From: Homoserinibacter sp. GY 40078
GTDB lineage: Bacteria > Actinomycetota > Actinomycetes > Actinomycetales > Microbacteriaceae
NCBI RefSeq assembly: GCF_008017545.1
Contig: NZ_VRTZ01000001.1
Location: forward strand, 957,741 to 1,021,740
DNA: 64,000 nucleotides
Reading direction: 5' to 3'
Position numbers and translations under genes: made by a program. Positions within the stretch are counted from its first letter, which is position 1. Each line of letters opens with the position of its first letter. Below, in pieces: positions 40,096 through 48,879 of this stretch. The notes below the pieces were generated by a model. The model saw nothing but the letters and a program-made list of their open reading frames with translations, searched no databases and was not told the origin of the DNA.

Positions 40096-41499
40096 ATGCC
40101 CCGAGAGACGCAAGCGCAACGGATCGCGCGCATCCAGGAGGAGAACGCTCGGCTGCAGGACGAGCTGGCCGTGGCCCGGGAGGAGCTCGGGGCTGCTCAG
40201 GAGCAGCTCGAGGCCAGAGCCGCCGAGCCGCCGATCGAGCCCGTCGGGGTCGACCGCCGCCGGAGACCCGGGCGGGCCATCGCCTCGGTCGCGCTCATCG
40301 CGACCGGGGCGATCCTCGCCCCGGTCGCCCTCGTCGCCAACACCGCCGACCGCCTGCTGACCGACACCGACTTCTTCGTGCAGACGCTGCAGCCCATCGT
40401 CGAGGACGACGCCGTGCAGCAGCTCATCATCTCCGAAGTCAGCGACGTGATCCGGACCCAGTCGGATGTCGATCGGATCGTCTCCGACCTCTTCGACGGC
40501 CTCGACCGGCTGGACCTCCCGCCGCGCGCGGTCGATGCGCTGCGGCTGCTCGAGGGGCCCGCGGTGCAGGGGGTGGACGCGCTCATCGAGCGGGTCGTGA
40601 CGAGCGTCGTGACCTCGGACGCGTTCGTCGACGTCATCTCGGAATCGCTCCGCATCAGCCACGCGCAGGCGATCGCCGCTCTCTCGGGGCAGGGTGAGGT
40701 GCTCGTCATCGGACCGTCGGGCGAGGTCGGCATCGCGCTCTCGCCCATCCTCGACCGCGTCCGCACCGCGTTGACGGATGCGGGTCTTCCGTTCGCGCAG
40801 GCGATCCCCGACACGGATCGCGTCATCGTCGTCGCGGAGTCGTCTCAGCTCGCCCAGCTGGTGTGGATGTACCAGCTCGCGGTCGGGGTAGGGCCGTGGC
40901 TGCAGTGGGTGGTGCTCGCGCTCTTCGCCGGGGGCGTGATCGCCGCGCGGCGCCGATCTCGGGCCCTCATCGGCGCCGGACTCGCCTTCGCGGCGGCATC
41001 CGGCGTGCTGGGCGCGGCCCTCGCGGTGGGTCGCGCATTCTCGCTCACGGCCACGTCGGGCCGTCCGATCGGCAGCGCGGTGGGTGTGATCTACGACACC
41101 GCGGTCGTCTCCCTCGCCACGGCCGCTGTCGTGGGGGTGCTCATCGGGCTCGGGGTCGCCCTCGTGGCCTACCTCGGCGGACCGACGCGCGGAGGGCGTG
41201 CCGTCCGGACGCTCGCCGATGCGGGCGCCGATTCCCTCCGCGAGGCGGGCGAGCACCGGGGGGTCACGACCGGGCGCTTCGGCGAGCTCGTCTTCCGCGC
41301 GCGACTCGGCATCCGGGTGGCGGTCGGCCTCATCGCGGCTGTGATCTTGATGTTCGTGCGCCCGCTGAGCCCCGCGATCGTCGTGTGGACTCTCGTGCTC
41401 GCGCTTCTCGTCGTGGCGGTGGCGCGGATCCTCGAGCGCCCACCGGTCGTCGTGTCGGACGCCGCGGAGGAGCCCGATCCGGCCGAAGTCACCACGTAG
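40096..41499 (+). CDS. membrane protein with N-terminal coiled coil, unknown function
   Basis: A 467-residue protein. Residues 5-45 form a likely coiled coil (IQEENARLQDELAVAREELG). A helix near 60-80 is followed by an extracytoplasmic region of about 180 residues with helix-rich, acidic sequence (LTDTDFFVQTLQPIVEDDAV), then four or five helices between about 265 and 450. GGAAGAGGGAG sets the ATG start. I recognise this as a common actinobacterial type but no named function. It ends ten bases before the next, separately promoted, gene. Confidence 0.75.
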   Translation: MPRETQAQRIARIQEENARLQDELAVAREELGAAQEQLEARAAEPPIEPVGVDRRRRPGRAIASVALIATGAILAPVALVANTADRLLTDTDFFVQTLQPIVEDDAVQQLIISEVSDVIRTQSDVDRIVSDLFDGLDRLDLPPRAVDALRLLEGPAVQGVDALIERVVTSVVTSDAFVDVISESLRISHAQAIAALSGQGEVLVIGPSGEVGIALSPILDRVRTALTDAGLPFAQAIPDTDRVIVVAESSQLAQLVWMYQLAVGVGPWLQWVVLALFAGGVIAARRRSRALIGAGLAFAAASGVLGAALAVGRAFSLTATSGRPIGSAVGVIYDTAVVSLATAAVVGVLIGLGVALVAYLGGPTRGGRAVRTLADAGADSLREAGEHRGVTTGRFGELVFRARLGIRVAVGLIAAVILMFVRPLSPAIVVWTLVLALLVVAVARILERPPVVVSDAAEEPDPAEVTT

Positions 41500-41502
41500 G
41501 CT
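41497..41502 (+). promoter_or_regulatory. -10 element of the TAP-type hydrolase gene, leaderless type
   Basis: TAGGCT, overlapping the stop codon of the preceding gene, ends six bases before the ATG at 41509; no Shine-Dalgarno sequence. Confidence 0.55.
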
Positions 41503-41508
41503 GACGGC

Positions 41509-43071
41509 ATGTCGTCCCGCGCTCGCCGACTCCGTGCCTCGGTCGCCGCCCTCGCCGCATCCGCACTGCTCCTCTCGGGGTGCACGATCCTGCCGTTCCT
41601 CGGAGGCAATGAGGCCGGGGGAGACCGTCCCGGGCCGACCGGCGAAGAGGTCGCCGAGGAGCTGAAGGTGTTCTACGAGCAGGAGCTCGACTGGACGTCC
41701 TGCGGTGACCGCGTCGATTGCACGAACGTGACCGTGCCGCTCGACTGGAGCGAGCCCGAGGGCGACACCATCGAGATCGCAGTGGCGCGCCACCGCGCGC
41801 AGGGCACGGCCCTCGGCTCTCTGCTCATGAACCCGGGCGGACCGGGCGGGTCCGGGTACGACTTCGTCTTGGATTCCGCGGAGTACGTGGTCACCCCCGA
41901 CGTTCTCGCCGCCTACGACGTGATCGGCTTCGACCCGCGGGGAGTGAACCACTCGTCGCCCGTGGTCTGTTACACCGACGCCGCCGATCAAGACGAGCAC
42001 CTCTACGGCACCTTCGACGCGGCCTACGGCACGGACGCGTGGCTCGCGGAGCTGACCGAGCGCCAGCTGCGGTGGGTCGACGCGTGCGAGGAGAACACCG
42101 GCGAGCTGCTCGGGCACCTCGACGCGGGCTCCGTCGCGCGCGACATGGACGTCATCCGCGCCGTGCTCGGCGACACGCAGATGCACTACCTCGGCTACTC
42201 CTACGGCACCTACCTCGGGACGGTGTACGCCGAGCTGTTCCCCGACAAGGTGGGGCGGATGGTGCTCGACGGCGCCGTGGACCCCGCGGTCGGAGACCTC
42301 GACTCGCTCGTGATGCAGATGGCGGGCTTCGACTCGGCGCTGCGCGCGTACATGCAGTGGTGTCTCACCCAGGGCGACTGCCCCTTCTCGGGGGGCGTCG
42401 ACGCCTCGCTCGCGAGCGTGCGGCAGATGCTCGACACCGTCGACGCGCGCGGCTTCACGGCGAGCGACGGGCGCGTGCTGGACTCGGCGACCGTCGCGAC
42501 GGGCATCATCTTCACCCTCTACTCCGAGAGCTACTGGCCGGAGCTGACGAACCTGTTCACGCAGCTGCGCCGGGGGGATGCCGACACGGTCTTCGCCTAT
42601 GCGGACGCCTACAACGGCCGCGACTATGACGGCGGCTACTCCGACAACAGCTCGGAGATCTATACCTCCGTGATCTGCGACGAGGGCGACCTCGCGAGCG
42701 ATGGCGTAGGAACCCTCGATGGCATCGCGATGATCGACGAGGCCGCCCCGATCCTCGGCCGCTACGGCGCATACGACGACTACGCGATGCTCGACGTCGC
42801 CTGCTCGAACTGGCCGTATCCGACGGCCGACCTGCCCACGACCTTCACGGCGGACGGGGCCGCGCCGATCATGGTCATCGGCACGACGAACGACCCGGCG
42901 ACCCCCTACGCGAACGCCGTCGCGCTGTCGGAGCAACTCTCGAGCGGGTTCCTCGTGACCTACGAGGGGGAGGGGCACACGATCTACGCGCAGGGCGTGG
43001 CGTGCGTCGATGACACCGTCGACGCCTACCTGCTCGACGGCACCGTGCCCGGATCAGACCCCAACTGCTGA
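41509..43071 (+). CDS. tripeptidyl-aminopeptidase-type alpha/beta hydrolase lipoprotein
   Basis: A 520-residue exported lipoprotein (lipobox LSGC, Cys about residue 25) of the Streptomyces/Mycobacterium TAP family of proline-iminopeptidase-like alpha/beta hydrolases. The oxyanion region MNPGGPGGSGYDF, the nucleophile elbow GYSYGTYLG (Ser about residue 230), and a C-terminal TAP-like domain with the catalytic His in YEGEGHTIYAQG are present. It probably trims peptides outside the cell. The next gene starts one base after its stop. Confidence 0.88.
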   Translation: MSSRARRLRASVAALAASALLLSGCTILPFLGGNEAGGDRPGPTGEEVAEELKVFYEQELDWTSCGDRVDCTNVTVPLDWSEPEGDTIEIAVARHRAQGTALGSLLMNPGGPGGSGYDFVLDSAEYVVTPDVLAAYDVIGFDPRGVNHSSPVVCYTDAADQDEHLYGTFDAAYGTDAWLAELTERQLRWVDACEENTGELLGHLDAGSVARDMDVIRAVLGDTQMHYLGYSYGTYLGTVYAELFPDKVGRMVLDGAVDPAVGDLDSLVMQMAGFDSALRAYMQWCLTQGDCPFSGGVDASLASVRQMLDTVDARGFTASDGRVLDSATVATGIIFTLYSESYWPELTNLFTQLRRGDADTVFAYADAYNGRDYDGGYSDNSSEIYTSVICDEGDLASDGVGTLDGIAMIDEAAPILGRYGAYDDYAMLDVACSNWPYPTADLPTTFTADGAAPIMVIGTTNDPATPYANAVALSEQLSSGFLVTYEGEGHTIYAQGVACVDDTVDAYLLDGTVPGSDPNC

Positions 43072-43072
43072 C

Positions 43073-44323
43073 GTGACGCGCCGCCTCACTCTGCTCTTCT
43101 CGGCGTTCGAGGCCCTCCTCGTCGCTGCCGTGGGCGTCGCCATCCCGCTCGTCGTGGCGACGGTGATGTGGGCGGCGCAGTTCGGATTCGGTCCGGACTG
43201 GGCAGGATTCTGGCGAGCCGCGGTGGACGTCTGGCTCATCGGGCACGGCGTGGACGTGACCTTCGTGCTCGATGCGGCGACCGCCTCCTCCATCGGCGCG
43301 CCCGCGGGGACGATCGTCGTCGTCACGATCGCCGCGCTCGGCTTCGCCCTGCTCACGCTCGCGCTCGGCGTGCGCGCCGGAGGTCGGGTCGCCGAGACCG
43401 GGCACCGCGCACTCGGCGAGTTCACCTGTCTCGTCGTCTTCGCCCTCGCCTCCTTCGGGCTGACCTTCTCGGCGCTCGACAGCGCCGCACGCCCGTCGCT
43501 CTGGCAGGGCACCCTGCTGCCGACCCTCGTCTTCGGTGTCGGCCTGCTGCTCGGGGTGCTGCGCGCGGGAGCGGAGCGCGGCCCGGGCGCCAACGGCAGC
43601 TCGCTGCGCGACTGGATCGCCGACTGGGATCCGCGGGTGCGCGGCGCGGTCGGCGCGGGGGTGCGTGCCGGGGCGGCATCCGTGGCGGTCACGCTCCTCG
43701 TCGCGGCGCTCGCGGTGACCGTGCTCGTCGTCATCAACTACGCGCAGGCCATCCGGTTGTACGAGACACTGCACACCGAGGTGCTGGGGGGCGTCGTGCT
43801 GACGGCCGGTCAGCTCGCGTTCGTACCGAACGTCGTGATCTGGGCGGCCTCGTGGTTCGCCGGCCCCGGATTCGCTCTCGGCGTGGGCTCGCAGGTCTCG
43901 CCGCTCGGCACCGCCGTCGGTCCCCTCCCCACGATCCCGCTGCTCGGCGCCGTGCCCGCGGGAGATCTCTCCTTCGGGTTCGCAGGGCTCATCGTTCCCG
44001 TCGTGGCGGCCTTCCTCGCGGCGACCGCGGTACGCCCGGCGCTCCTACGCGCGGTCGGAGACGGATCCCGCCTCGGCTGGATGGCGTTCACCGCGCTTCT
44101 GGGTGGTGCGGCCGGTGGCCTTCTCTTCGCTCTGTTGGCGGCGGCATCCGCGGGGGGCCTCGGGCCGGGACGCTTCAGCCGTATCGGTCCCGACCCGCTT
44201 GCCGTCGGACTGGCGTTCGCGCTCGAGTTCGCGATCGGGCTCGCGCTCGGTTTCGCTGCCGCGAGCGTCTTCGACCCGAGCAGACGGCACGGTGCACGGC
44301 CAGATCCTCGTCGAGGTTCTTGA
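43073..44323 (+). CDS. PerM-like membrane protein (DUF6350)
   Basis: A 416-residue polytopic protein with about nine or ten helices. The segment WFAGPGFALGVGSQVSPLGTAVGPLPTIPLLGAVP is the hallmark of DUF6350, whose mycobacterial member PerM (Rv0955) supports cell division under stress. In mycobacteria PerM is followed directly by purN and purH; here 14 kb of catabolic genes intervene. The GTG start lies one base after the preceding stop (TGACGTG), so it may be translationally coupled to the TAP-type hydrolase. Confidence 0.85.
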   Translation: MTRRLTLLFSAFEALLVAAVGVAIPLVVATVMWAAQFGFGPDWAGFWRAAVDVWLIGHGVDVTFVLDAATASSIGAPAGTIVVVTIAALGFALLTLALGVRAGGRVAETGHRALGEFTCLVVFALASFGLTFSALDSAARPSLWQGTLLPTLVFGVGLLLGVLRAGAERGPGANGSSLRDWIADWDPRVRGAVGAGVRAGAASVAVTLLVAALAVTVLVVINYAQAIRLYETLHTEVLGGVVLTAGQLAFVPNVVIWAASWFAGPGFALGVGSQVSPLGTAVGPLPTIPLLGAVPAGDLSFGFAGLIVPVVAAFLAATAVRPALLRAVGDGSRLGWMAFTALLGGAAGGLLFALLAAASAGGLGPGRFSRIGPDPLAVGLAFALEFAIGLALGFAAASVFDPSRRHGARPDPRRGS

Positions 44324-44329
44324 ACCGCG

Positions 44330-45490
44330 TTAGCGGAACGCGTCGATCCCCGTCAGGCGCCTCCCGATGATGAGGGTGTGCACCTCGTCGGTGCCCTCGT
44401 ACGTCCTCACGCTCTCGAGATTGCTCGCGTGTCGCAGGGGTGAGTACTCCGACGAGATGCCGTTGCCGCCGAGGATCGTCCGGGCGGTCCGGCAGATCCT
44501 GATCGCTTCGCGGGTGTTGTTGAGCTTGCCGATCGAGATCTGCTCGGGGGTGAGGCGACCCGACTCCTTGAGGCGCCCCAGCCTGAGGGCGAGCATCGTG
44601 CCCTTCTCCAGCTCGAGCGACATGTCGACGAGCTTGGCCTGCGTGAGCTGGAAGCCGGCGATCGCGCGCCCGAATTGGCGACGGTCAGAGGAGTACCTGA
44701 GTGCCGTCGTCAAGCTGTCGCGGGCAGCACCCATGACACCCCACGCGATGCCGTATCGCGCCTCGTTGAGGCAGCGGAACGGGGCTCCCAGGCCGCGGGC
44801 TTCCGGCAGTATCGAATCTCCGGGGACGCGCACATCGTCGAGTGCGATGTCGCATTGCACCGACGCGCGCATCGACAGCTTCCCGGCGATCGGCGTCGCC
44901 GCGAACCCAGGCGCCGTTGTGGGCACGATGAAGCCCCGGATCCCGTCGTCGGTCTTGGCCCAGATGACCGCGACGTCCGCGATGGACGCGAGGCCGATCC
45001 AGCGTTTGCGTCCGGAGATCACCCAGTCGCCGCCGTCGCGTCGCGCGTAGGTGGACATCCCGGACGGATCGGATCCCGCATCCGGTTCGGTGAGTCCGAA
45101 GCAGCCGATGACCTCTCCGCGCGCCATCTCGGGGAGCCACCTGTTCCGTTGATCCTCGCTGCCGAACATGCGGATCGCTCCCATCGCGAGCGAGCCCTGG
45201 ACGCTGAGGAACGTGCGGAGCCCTGAGTCGCCCGCTTCCAGCTCGAGCGCGGCGAGGCCGTACTCGACCGCGCCCCTTCCGGCGCATCCGTAGCCGTCGA
45301 GGTGCATCCCGAGCAATCCGAGTCGGGCGAGCTCCGGAACGAGCTCACGCGGGAAGTGCGCCGACTCGTACCACTCGGCGATGTTCGGTCGCACATGCTC
45401 GTCGACGAGGGCACGGACATCGCTCCGCAGCGAGCGTTCGTTCGCCGTCAGGTCCGCGTCGAGGTCGAGAAGGTCAAGAGGATCTTGCAT
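44330..45490 (-). CDS. glutaryl-CoA dehydrogenase-like acyl-CoA dehydrogenase
   Basis: A 386-residue FAD-dependent acyl-CoA dehydrogenase. Similarity to glutaryl-CoA dehydrogenase is strong: GYGCAGRGAVEYGLAALELE, the Arg in GLRTFLSVQGSL that binds the distal carboxylate in that enzyme, NEARYGIAWGVMGAARDSL, and the catalytic base Glu in VRTYEGTDEVHTL. A dicarboxylyl-CoA substrate, perhaps with decarboxylation, is therefore likely. It is the last gene of a three-gene unit with a CoA-transferase (17-bp overlap) and a cyclase-fold hydrolase. A longer open frame upstream overlaps the CoA-transferase and is not used. Confidence 0.9.
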   Translation of the reverse strand: MQDPLDLLDLDADLTANERSLRSDVRALVDEHVRPNIAEWYESAHFPRELVPELARLGLLGMHLDGYGCAGRGAVEYGLAALELEAGDSGLRTFLSVQGSLAMGAIRMFGSEDQRNRWLPEMARGEVIGCFGLTEPDAGSDPSGMSTYARRDGGDWVISGRKRWIGLASIADVAVIWAKTDDGIRGFIVPTTAPGFAATPIAGKLSMRASVQCDIALDDVRVPGDSILPEARGLGAPFRCLNEARYGIAWGVMGAARDSLTTALRYSSDRRQFGRAIAGFQLTQAKLVDMSLELEKGTMLALRLGRLKESGRLTPEQISIGKLNNTREAIRICRTARTILGGNGISSEYSPLRHASNLESVRTYEGTDEVHTLIIGRRLTGIDAFR

Positions 45491-46700
45491 CAGCACTCCA
45501 TGTCGTCGGGGGAGAGGGACGGGGGTCGCCAGCGTCGGCGAGCCACTCGCGCAGCTCGTCGTCGTGCTGTCCGAGGGTCGGCGGTGCGTGCCGTTGAGGT
45601 GGAAAAGCAGGCTTCCACGTGATCGGAGAACGCACTTGCCGCGTCGTGGCGCCCTCATCATCGACGACCTCGATGAGGGGTTCGAGGCCCAGTTCGTCGG
45701 CGAGAGCGAGCCCACTCGAGACGGTCCCTACACGCCCGACGGGAACCCCCGCGTCTGCGATGATCTGCTCCCACTCGTCCGCGCCCGCCGAGGCGAGCAA
45801 CCGCTCGAGCTCGCGTCGGAGGTCCTCCCGGTGCGCTACCCGGTTCTCGTTGCCGACATAGCGTGGGTCGCCGGCGAGCTCGGGCGCACCCAGCGAGCCG
45901 CACAATCTCGCGAACTGAGCGTCGGTGCCGCAGGCGACGACGATCTCGCCGTCGGCGCAATGCAGCAGCTCGTACGGGCTGATGGACGGGTGGGTGTTTC
46001 CGAGGGCACGAGGTTCTGTGCCGGCGCTCAGGAAGCCCTGCACCTGATTGACGAGGGCCGACTGGACACTCGAGAGGAGGTTGACTTCGATGTGTGCACC
46101 TTCACCAGTGCGCGTGCGTGCGTGCAGCGCGGCGAGCACGCCGATTGCCGCATCCTTTCCTGTGAGCACGTCGACCACCGCGACGCCTGACTTCGTGGGT
46201 TCGCCCGGCGGACCTGTGATGCTCATCAGGCCGCCGACGGCCTGTGCCAGCAAGTCGTATCCCGGGCGCAGTCGACCAGCTGGCGCGGATCCGAATCCGG
46301 AGATCGAGACGTAGATCACACCCCGCTTGTGGCTGCGCAGCTGCTCGAATCCGAGCCCGAACCGCTCCATCGTTCCGCTGCGGAAGTTCTCGACGACCAC
46401 GTCCGCACGAAGCGCGAGGGCCAGCGCGCGGTCGCGGTCGGCCGGCGAGTTCAGGTCGAGTCGAACGGACCGCTTTCCCCGATTGACGCTGTCGAAGTAG
46501 CTCGATCCCCTCGGCGTGAACGGCGGGCCCCAGCTGCGCGTGTCGTCTCCGCGGGTGGGGTGCTCGACCTTGATCACCTCGGCACCGAGGTCGGCGAGCA
46601 TCATCGTGCAGAGCGGTCCGGCGAGTACGCGCGAGAAGTCTGCGACCAGCACCCCCTGCAGCGGGGGCGCCCCGGCAGGGGCAGCCTCCGGAGCCGTCAC
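45474..46700 (-). CDS. CaiB/BaiF (class III) CoA-transferase
   Basis: A 408-residue class III CoA-transferase. The N-terminal LVADFSRVLAGPLCTMMLADLGAEVIKVE, RSWGPPFTP, NRGKRSVRLDL and the GYDLLAQAVGGLMSITG segments are diagnostic; the catalytic Asp is expected near residue 165-175 (VAVVDVLTGKDAAIG). Next to a glutaryl-CoA dehydrogenase-like gene it resembles the glutarate CoA-transferase (SUGCT)/GCDH pair and probably activates a free di-acid with CoA from a donor such as succinyl-CoA. It starts with GTG overlapping the cyclase stop by four bases. Confidence 0.9.
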   Translation of the reverse strand: MTAPEAAPAGAPPLQGVLVADFSRVLAGPLCTMMLADLGAEVIKVEHPTRGDDTRSWGPPFTPRGSSYFDSVNRGKRSVRLDLNSPADRDRALALALRADVVVENFRSGTMERFGLGFEQLRSHKRGVIYVSISGFGSAPAGRLRPGYDLLAQAVGGLMSITGPPGEPTKSGVAVVDVLTGKDAAIGVLAALHARTRTGEGAHIEVNLLSSVQSALVNQVQGFLSAGTEPRALGNTHPSISPYELLHCADGEIVVACGTDAQFARLCGSLGAPELAGDPRYVGNENRVAHREDLRRELERLLASAGADEWEQIIADAGVPVGRVGTVSSGLALADELGLEPLIEVVDDEGATTRQVRSPITWKPAFPPQRHAPPTLGQHDDELREWLADAGDPRPSPPTTWSADARSS

Positions 46701-47671
46701 CTGAGCGCGAGCGCGTTGCCGGGGGATCCCGAGCCTCCGCGCATCGTGAGGGGGGCTGCGGTCAGCAGCCCGTCGTACCTACGGTCGACGGCGCAGGCTT
46801 CGGCGAGCGGTCCCAGCACGAAGAACTCGCCGATCGTGAGGCCGAGGAGCGGGATAAGGCGGTAGTGAAGGAAGCCGTCCCAGTCGTCGAAGGTGAACGG
46901 GGAGGCCTCGAGGGCGGGCGTGTCCGATGCGACGGCGGCGAGCCCGTGATCCCAAATCCATTCCGCGCTGTCGCGACTCGACTCGAGGCCAGGAGTTCGC
47001 ATCCGCATGGCCCGCGAGTCGGCCGCCAAGGATGTCCGCGCCGCCGAGTCGAGGCCCTCGTACCATTCGATCCACCCGGTGCGCAGCAGCAGGATGTCGC
47101 CCTCTTCCAGCTTCGAGCCCTGCCACGCGAGCGCGGCGTCCAGCTCGGCGGGCGTGATGATGTCTCGTGCCGCATTGTCGACACGGCGGCCGATGCTCTC
47201 GCGGTACCGACCGATGTCGAGGAGCACGTAGCGCCCCGCGATCCCGGATGCAGCCGCATTGGCGATGCTGAGCATCAGCCGGGCCGGGTCGTGCACGTCT
47301 CGTTCGGTGCGCCCGTTGTAGAACTCTCCGTCGGGCGTGCCGACGTGCGACAGGGCGTCCCACTGCGTGGACGACTGGCTGTAGTAGCTCTCGTAGCGGT
47401 CATCCGTGCCGGCGTGCACGTCGCCGAGGTCGATCACCACGTGCTTCAGCGGCTTCCGCTCGAAGAACGTCGGATCGGGAAGGGTCATGTCCCAATTGAG
47501 TGAGTAGGTCGTGCCGTCGACCACCGCGTCCAGGCCCCGCCTGCGTGCGGCCGGGCTGAGCAGATTGAGCGTACCGAGTTCGTCATCGTCCCCGAACACG
47601 CCCCACGCGCTGCGTTCTTCGCTCCCGGGATGGAAGCGAAGTTCCCCGAATCTCGGGATGCGTCGCGTCAT
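46697..47671 (-). CDS. cyclase-family (kynurenine formamidase-fold) metal-dependent hydrolase
   Basis: A 324-residue member of the cyclase/kynurenine formamidase superfamily. The metal-binding motif appears as STQWDALSHVGTPDGEFYNG, a variant of HxGTHxDxPxH in which the first His is replaced, as in one branch of the family. Later strands ILLLRTGWIEW and the C-terminal VDRRYDG region fit. Members hydrolyse amides or lactone-like rings. It is the first gene of the minus-strand triple with CoA-transferase and acyl-CoA dehydrogenase, so it may release the acid that these activate. AGGAGGT precedes the ATG; a palindrome shared with the divergent operon lies 27 bases upstream. Confidence 0.85.
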   Translation of the reverse strand: MTRRIPRFGELRFHPGSEERSAWGVFGDDDELGTLNLLSPAARRRGLDAVVDGTTYSLNWDMTLPDPTFFERKPLKHVVIDLGDVHAGTDDRYESYYSQSSTQWDALSHVGTPDGEFYNGRTERDVHDPARLMLSIANAAASGIAGRYVLLDIGRYRESIGRRVDNAARDIITPAELDAALAWQGSKLEEGDILLLRTGWIEWYEGLDSAARTSLAADSRAMRMRTPGLESSRDSAEWIWDHGLAAVASDTPALEASPFTFDDWDGFLHYRLIPLLGLTIGEFFVLGPLAEACAVDRRYDGLLTAAPLTMRGGSGSPGNALALR

Positions 47672-47697
47672 GGGTACCTCCTGGCGTCATCGACAGT

Positions 47698-47711
47698 TGA
47701 GCGAATGCTCA
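47698..47711. promoter_or_regulatory. operator palindrome, cyclase promoter
   Basis: TGAGCGAATGCTCA, with 5-bp TGAGC/GCTCA arms, lies 27 bases upstream of the cyclase start. It differs at a single central base from the palindrome before the ABC operon (48794), so the same regulator probably acts at both. Confidence 0.7.
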
Positions 47712-47769
47712 TGCGGGATTTTGTCACATGACGGTTCGCTCCGCAAAGTGCACGAAGCGTCGACGACGT

Positions 47770-48705
47770 TCAGCGCAACAAGAGCTCTGCAGTCGCAGCA
47801 TCCGTGGCGAAGAAGGTCGCATATCCACCGGAGAGGGCCCCCTGGATCGCGCCGATCTTCTTCTCACCTACCGCGACGCACACCCTCGTCGGGATTCGCG
47901 CCAGCTCGTCGAGCGTGATCGAGATGCATCGAGCGGACAGCTCGAGCGTGCACGGTCGACCGTCGGCATCGTAGAACTGCCCGCAGATCTCGCCCACCGC
48001 CCCGTCTCGTCGTCCCGCATCGAGATCGCGATCGACGATGAGTCCGGCCTTGTACAGTCCGGAGTCGATCGACGGCGTGTCGAGGCTGAAGACGGCGACG
48101 TCGGCGCGGCGGGCGGCGTCGAGCACTCGCCTCATCCCGGTGTCTCCGGCCAGGATCTCCCTGATCTCCGGTGTGTCCACATAGAGGGGTGCTGAGAGGG
48201 TGAGCTGATCGCACGACCACGCCTCCGCCATCACGGTGGCCACGGATTCCGGCCTGCCCGAACCGGATGCGCCCAAAGCGCTTCCGTTCATCTGAACGAC
48301 GAGCATCTGGTTGTGCGCTGTACGGGGGAGCCCGTAGGCGAACTCCAGGATGGTGCGTCCCCACGCGACGGCGACTCGCTCCGACCCGTCCAGCCGACCG
48401 GCGATCATTCGGGCGGCCGCCCGGGCGGCCAGCCGGGTGCGCTCTGCGAGGCTCGACTCCTCGTCGGTCTCGACGACTCGTACCTCGGGGATGCGATAGC
48501 GGCGCGAGAGCTCGTCCTCGAGCCAGACGACGCTCTGAGCGGGAGGGCGCACCTCGATGTGCACGATCCCCTCCGTCATTGCCTGCCCCAGCAATCGCGA
48601 GACGCTCTGGCGTGACATGCCGACGCGCCGAGCGATCGCATCCTGGTTCAGCTGGTCGATGTAGTACATGCGAGCGATTCGAACGAGAAGCTCTACGTCG
48701 GCCAT
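47770..48705 (-). CDS. SorC-family sugar-binding transcriptional regulator
   Basis: A 311-residue regulator. An N-terminal helix-turn-helix (about residues 20-45, DAIARRVGMSRQSVSRLLGQA) precedes a SorC sugar-phosphate-binding domain with typical VAVAWGRTILEFAYGLP, LSAPLYVDTPE, GEICGQFYDADGRP and GEKKIGAIQGALSGG motifs. SorC members usually sense a phosphorylated sugar made by the pathway they control. The ATG at 48705 follows GGAGACC. It is divergent from the ABC/catabolic operon, and the palindrome TGAGCGnATGCTCA before both arms of the island is its likely target. Confidence 0.92.
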   Translation of the reverse strand: MADVELLVRIARMYYIDQLNQDAIARRVGMSRQSVSRLLGQAMTEGIVHIEVRPPAQSVVWLEDELSRRYRIPEVRVVETDEESSLAERTRLAARAAARMIAGRLDGSERVAVAWGRTILEFAYGLPRTAHNQMLVVQMNGSALGASGSGRPESVATVMAEAWSCDQLTLSAPLYVDTPEIREILAGDTGMRRVLDAARRADVAVFSLDTPSIDSGLYKAGLIVDRDLDAGRRDGAVGEICGQFYDADGRPCTLELSARCISITLDELARIPTRVCVAVGEKKIGAIQGALSGGYATFFATDAATAELLLR

Positions 48706-48774
48706 CGGTCTCCGTTCCTGGTGTGCACGTCGAATCCTAGCCGCGGAGGCCTGCTCATACGCGCCATCGCGCAC

Positions 48775-48805
48775 TTGCGAGCATCTACCCATATGAGCGT
48801 ATGCT
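48775..48805 (+). promoter_or_regulatory. promoter of the ABC/catabolic operon
   Basis: TTGCGA (48775-48780) and TATGCT (48800-48805), spacing 19. The -10 lies inside the operator palindrome, so bound regulator would block polymerase. Confidence 0.45.
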
Positions 48806-48807
48806 CA
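48794..48807. promoter_or_regulatory. operator palindrome, SorC/ABC operon intergenic region
   Basis: TGAGCGTATGCTCA, nearly identical to the site at 47698. A half-site GCTCA follows at 48820. It lies between the divergent regulator and binding-protein genes. Confidence 0.72.
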
Positions 48808-48879
48808 GGATGCGGTGACGCTCATTCGACATCGCACGACGTTCGAGAGTGAACTGACAGAACGCATTTCAAGGAGGAA

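Noticed and set aside
38362-42978. Very long minus-strand open frame (over 1500 codons) opposite four plus-strand genes
   Set aside because: It is a GC-driven shadow: its translation is Arg/Glu/Asp/Val-rich low-complexity sequence with no domain, while the plus strand carries recognisable proteins throughout.
48841-48854. GTTCGAGAGTGAAC inverted repeat before the binding-protein gene
   Set aside because: Only 4-bp arms and a single occurrence; indistinguishable from chance.
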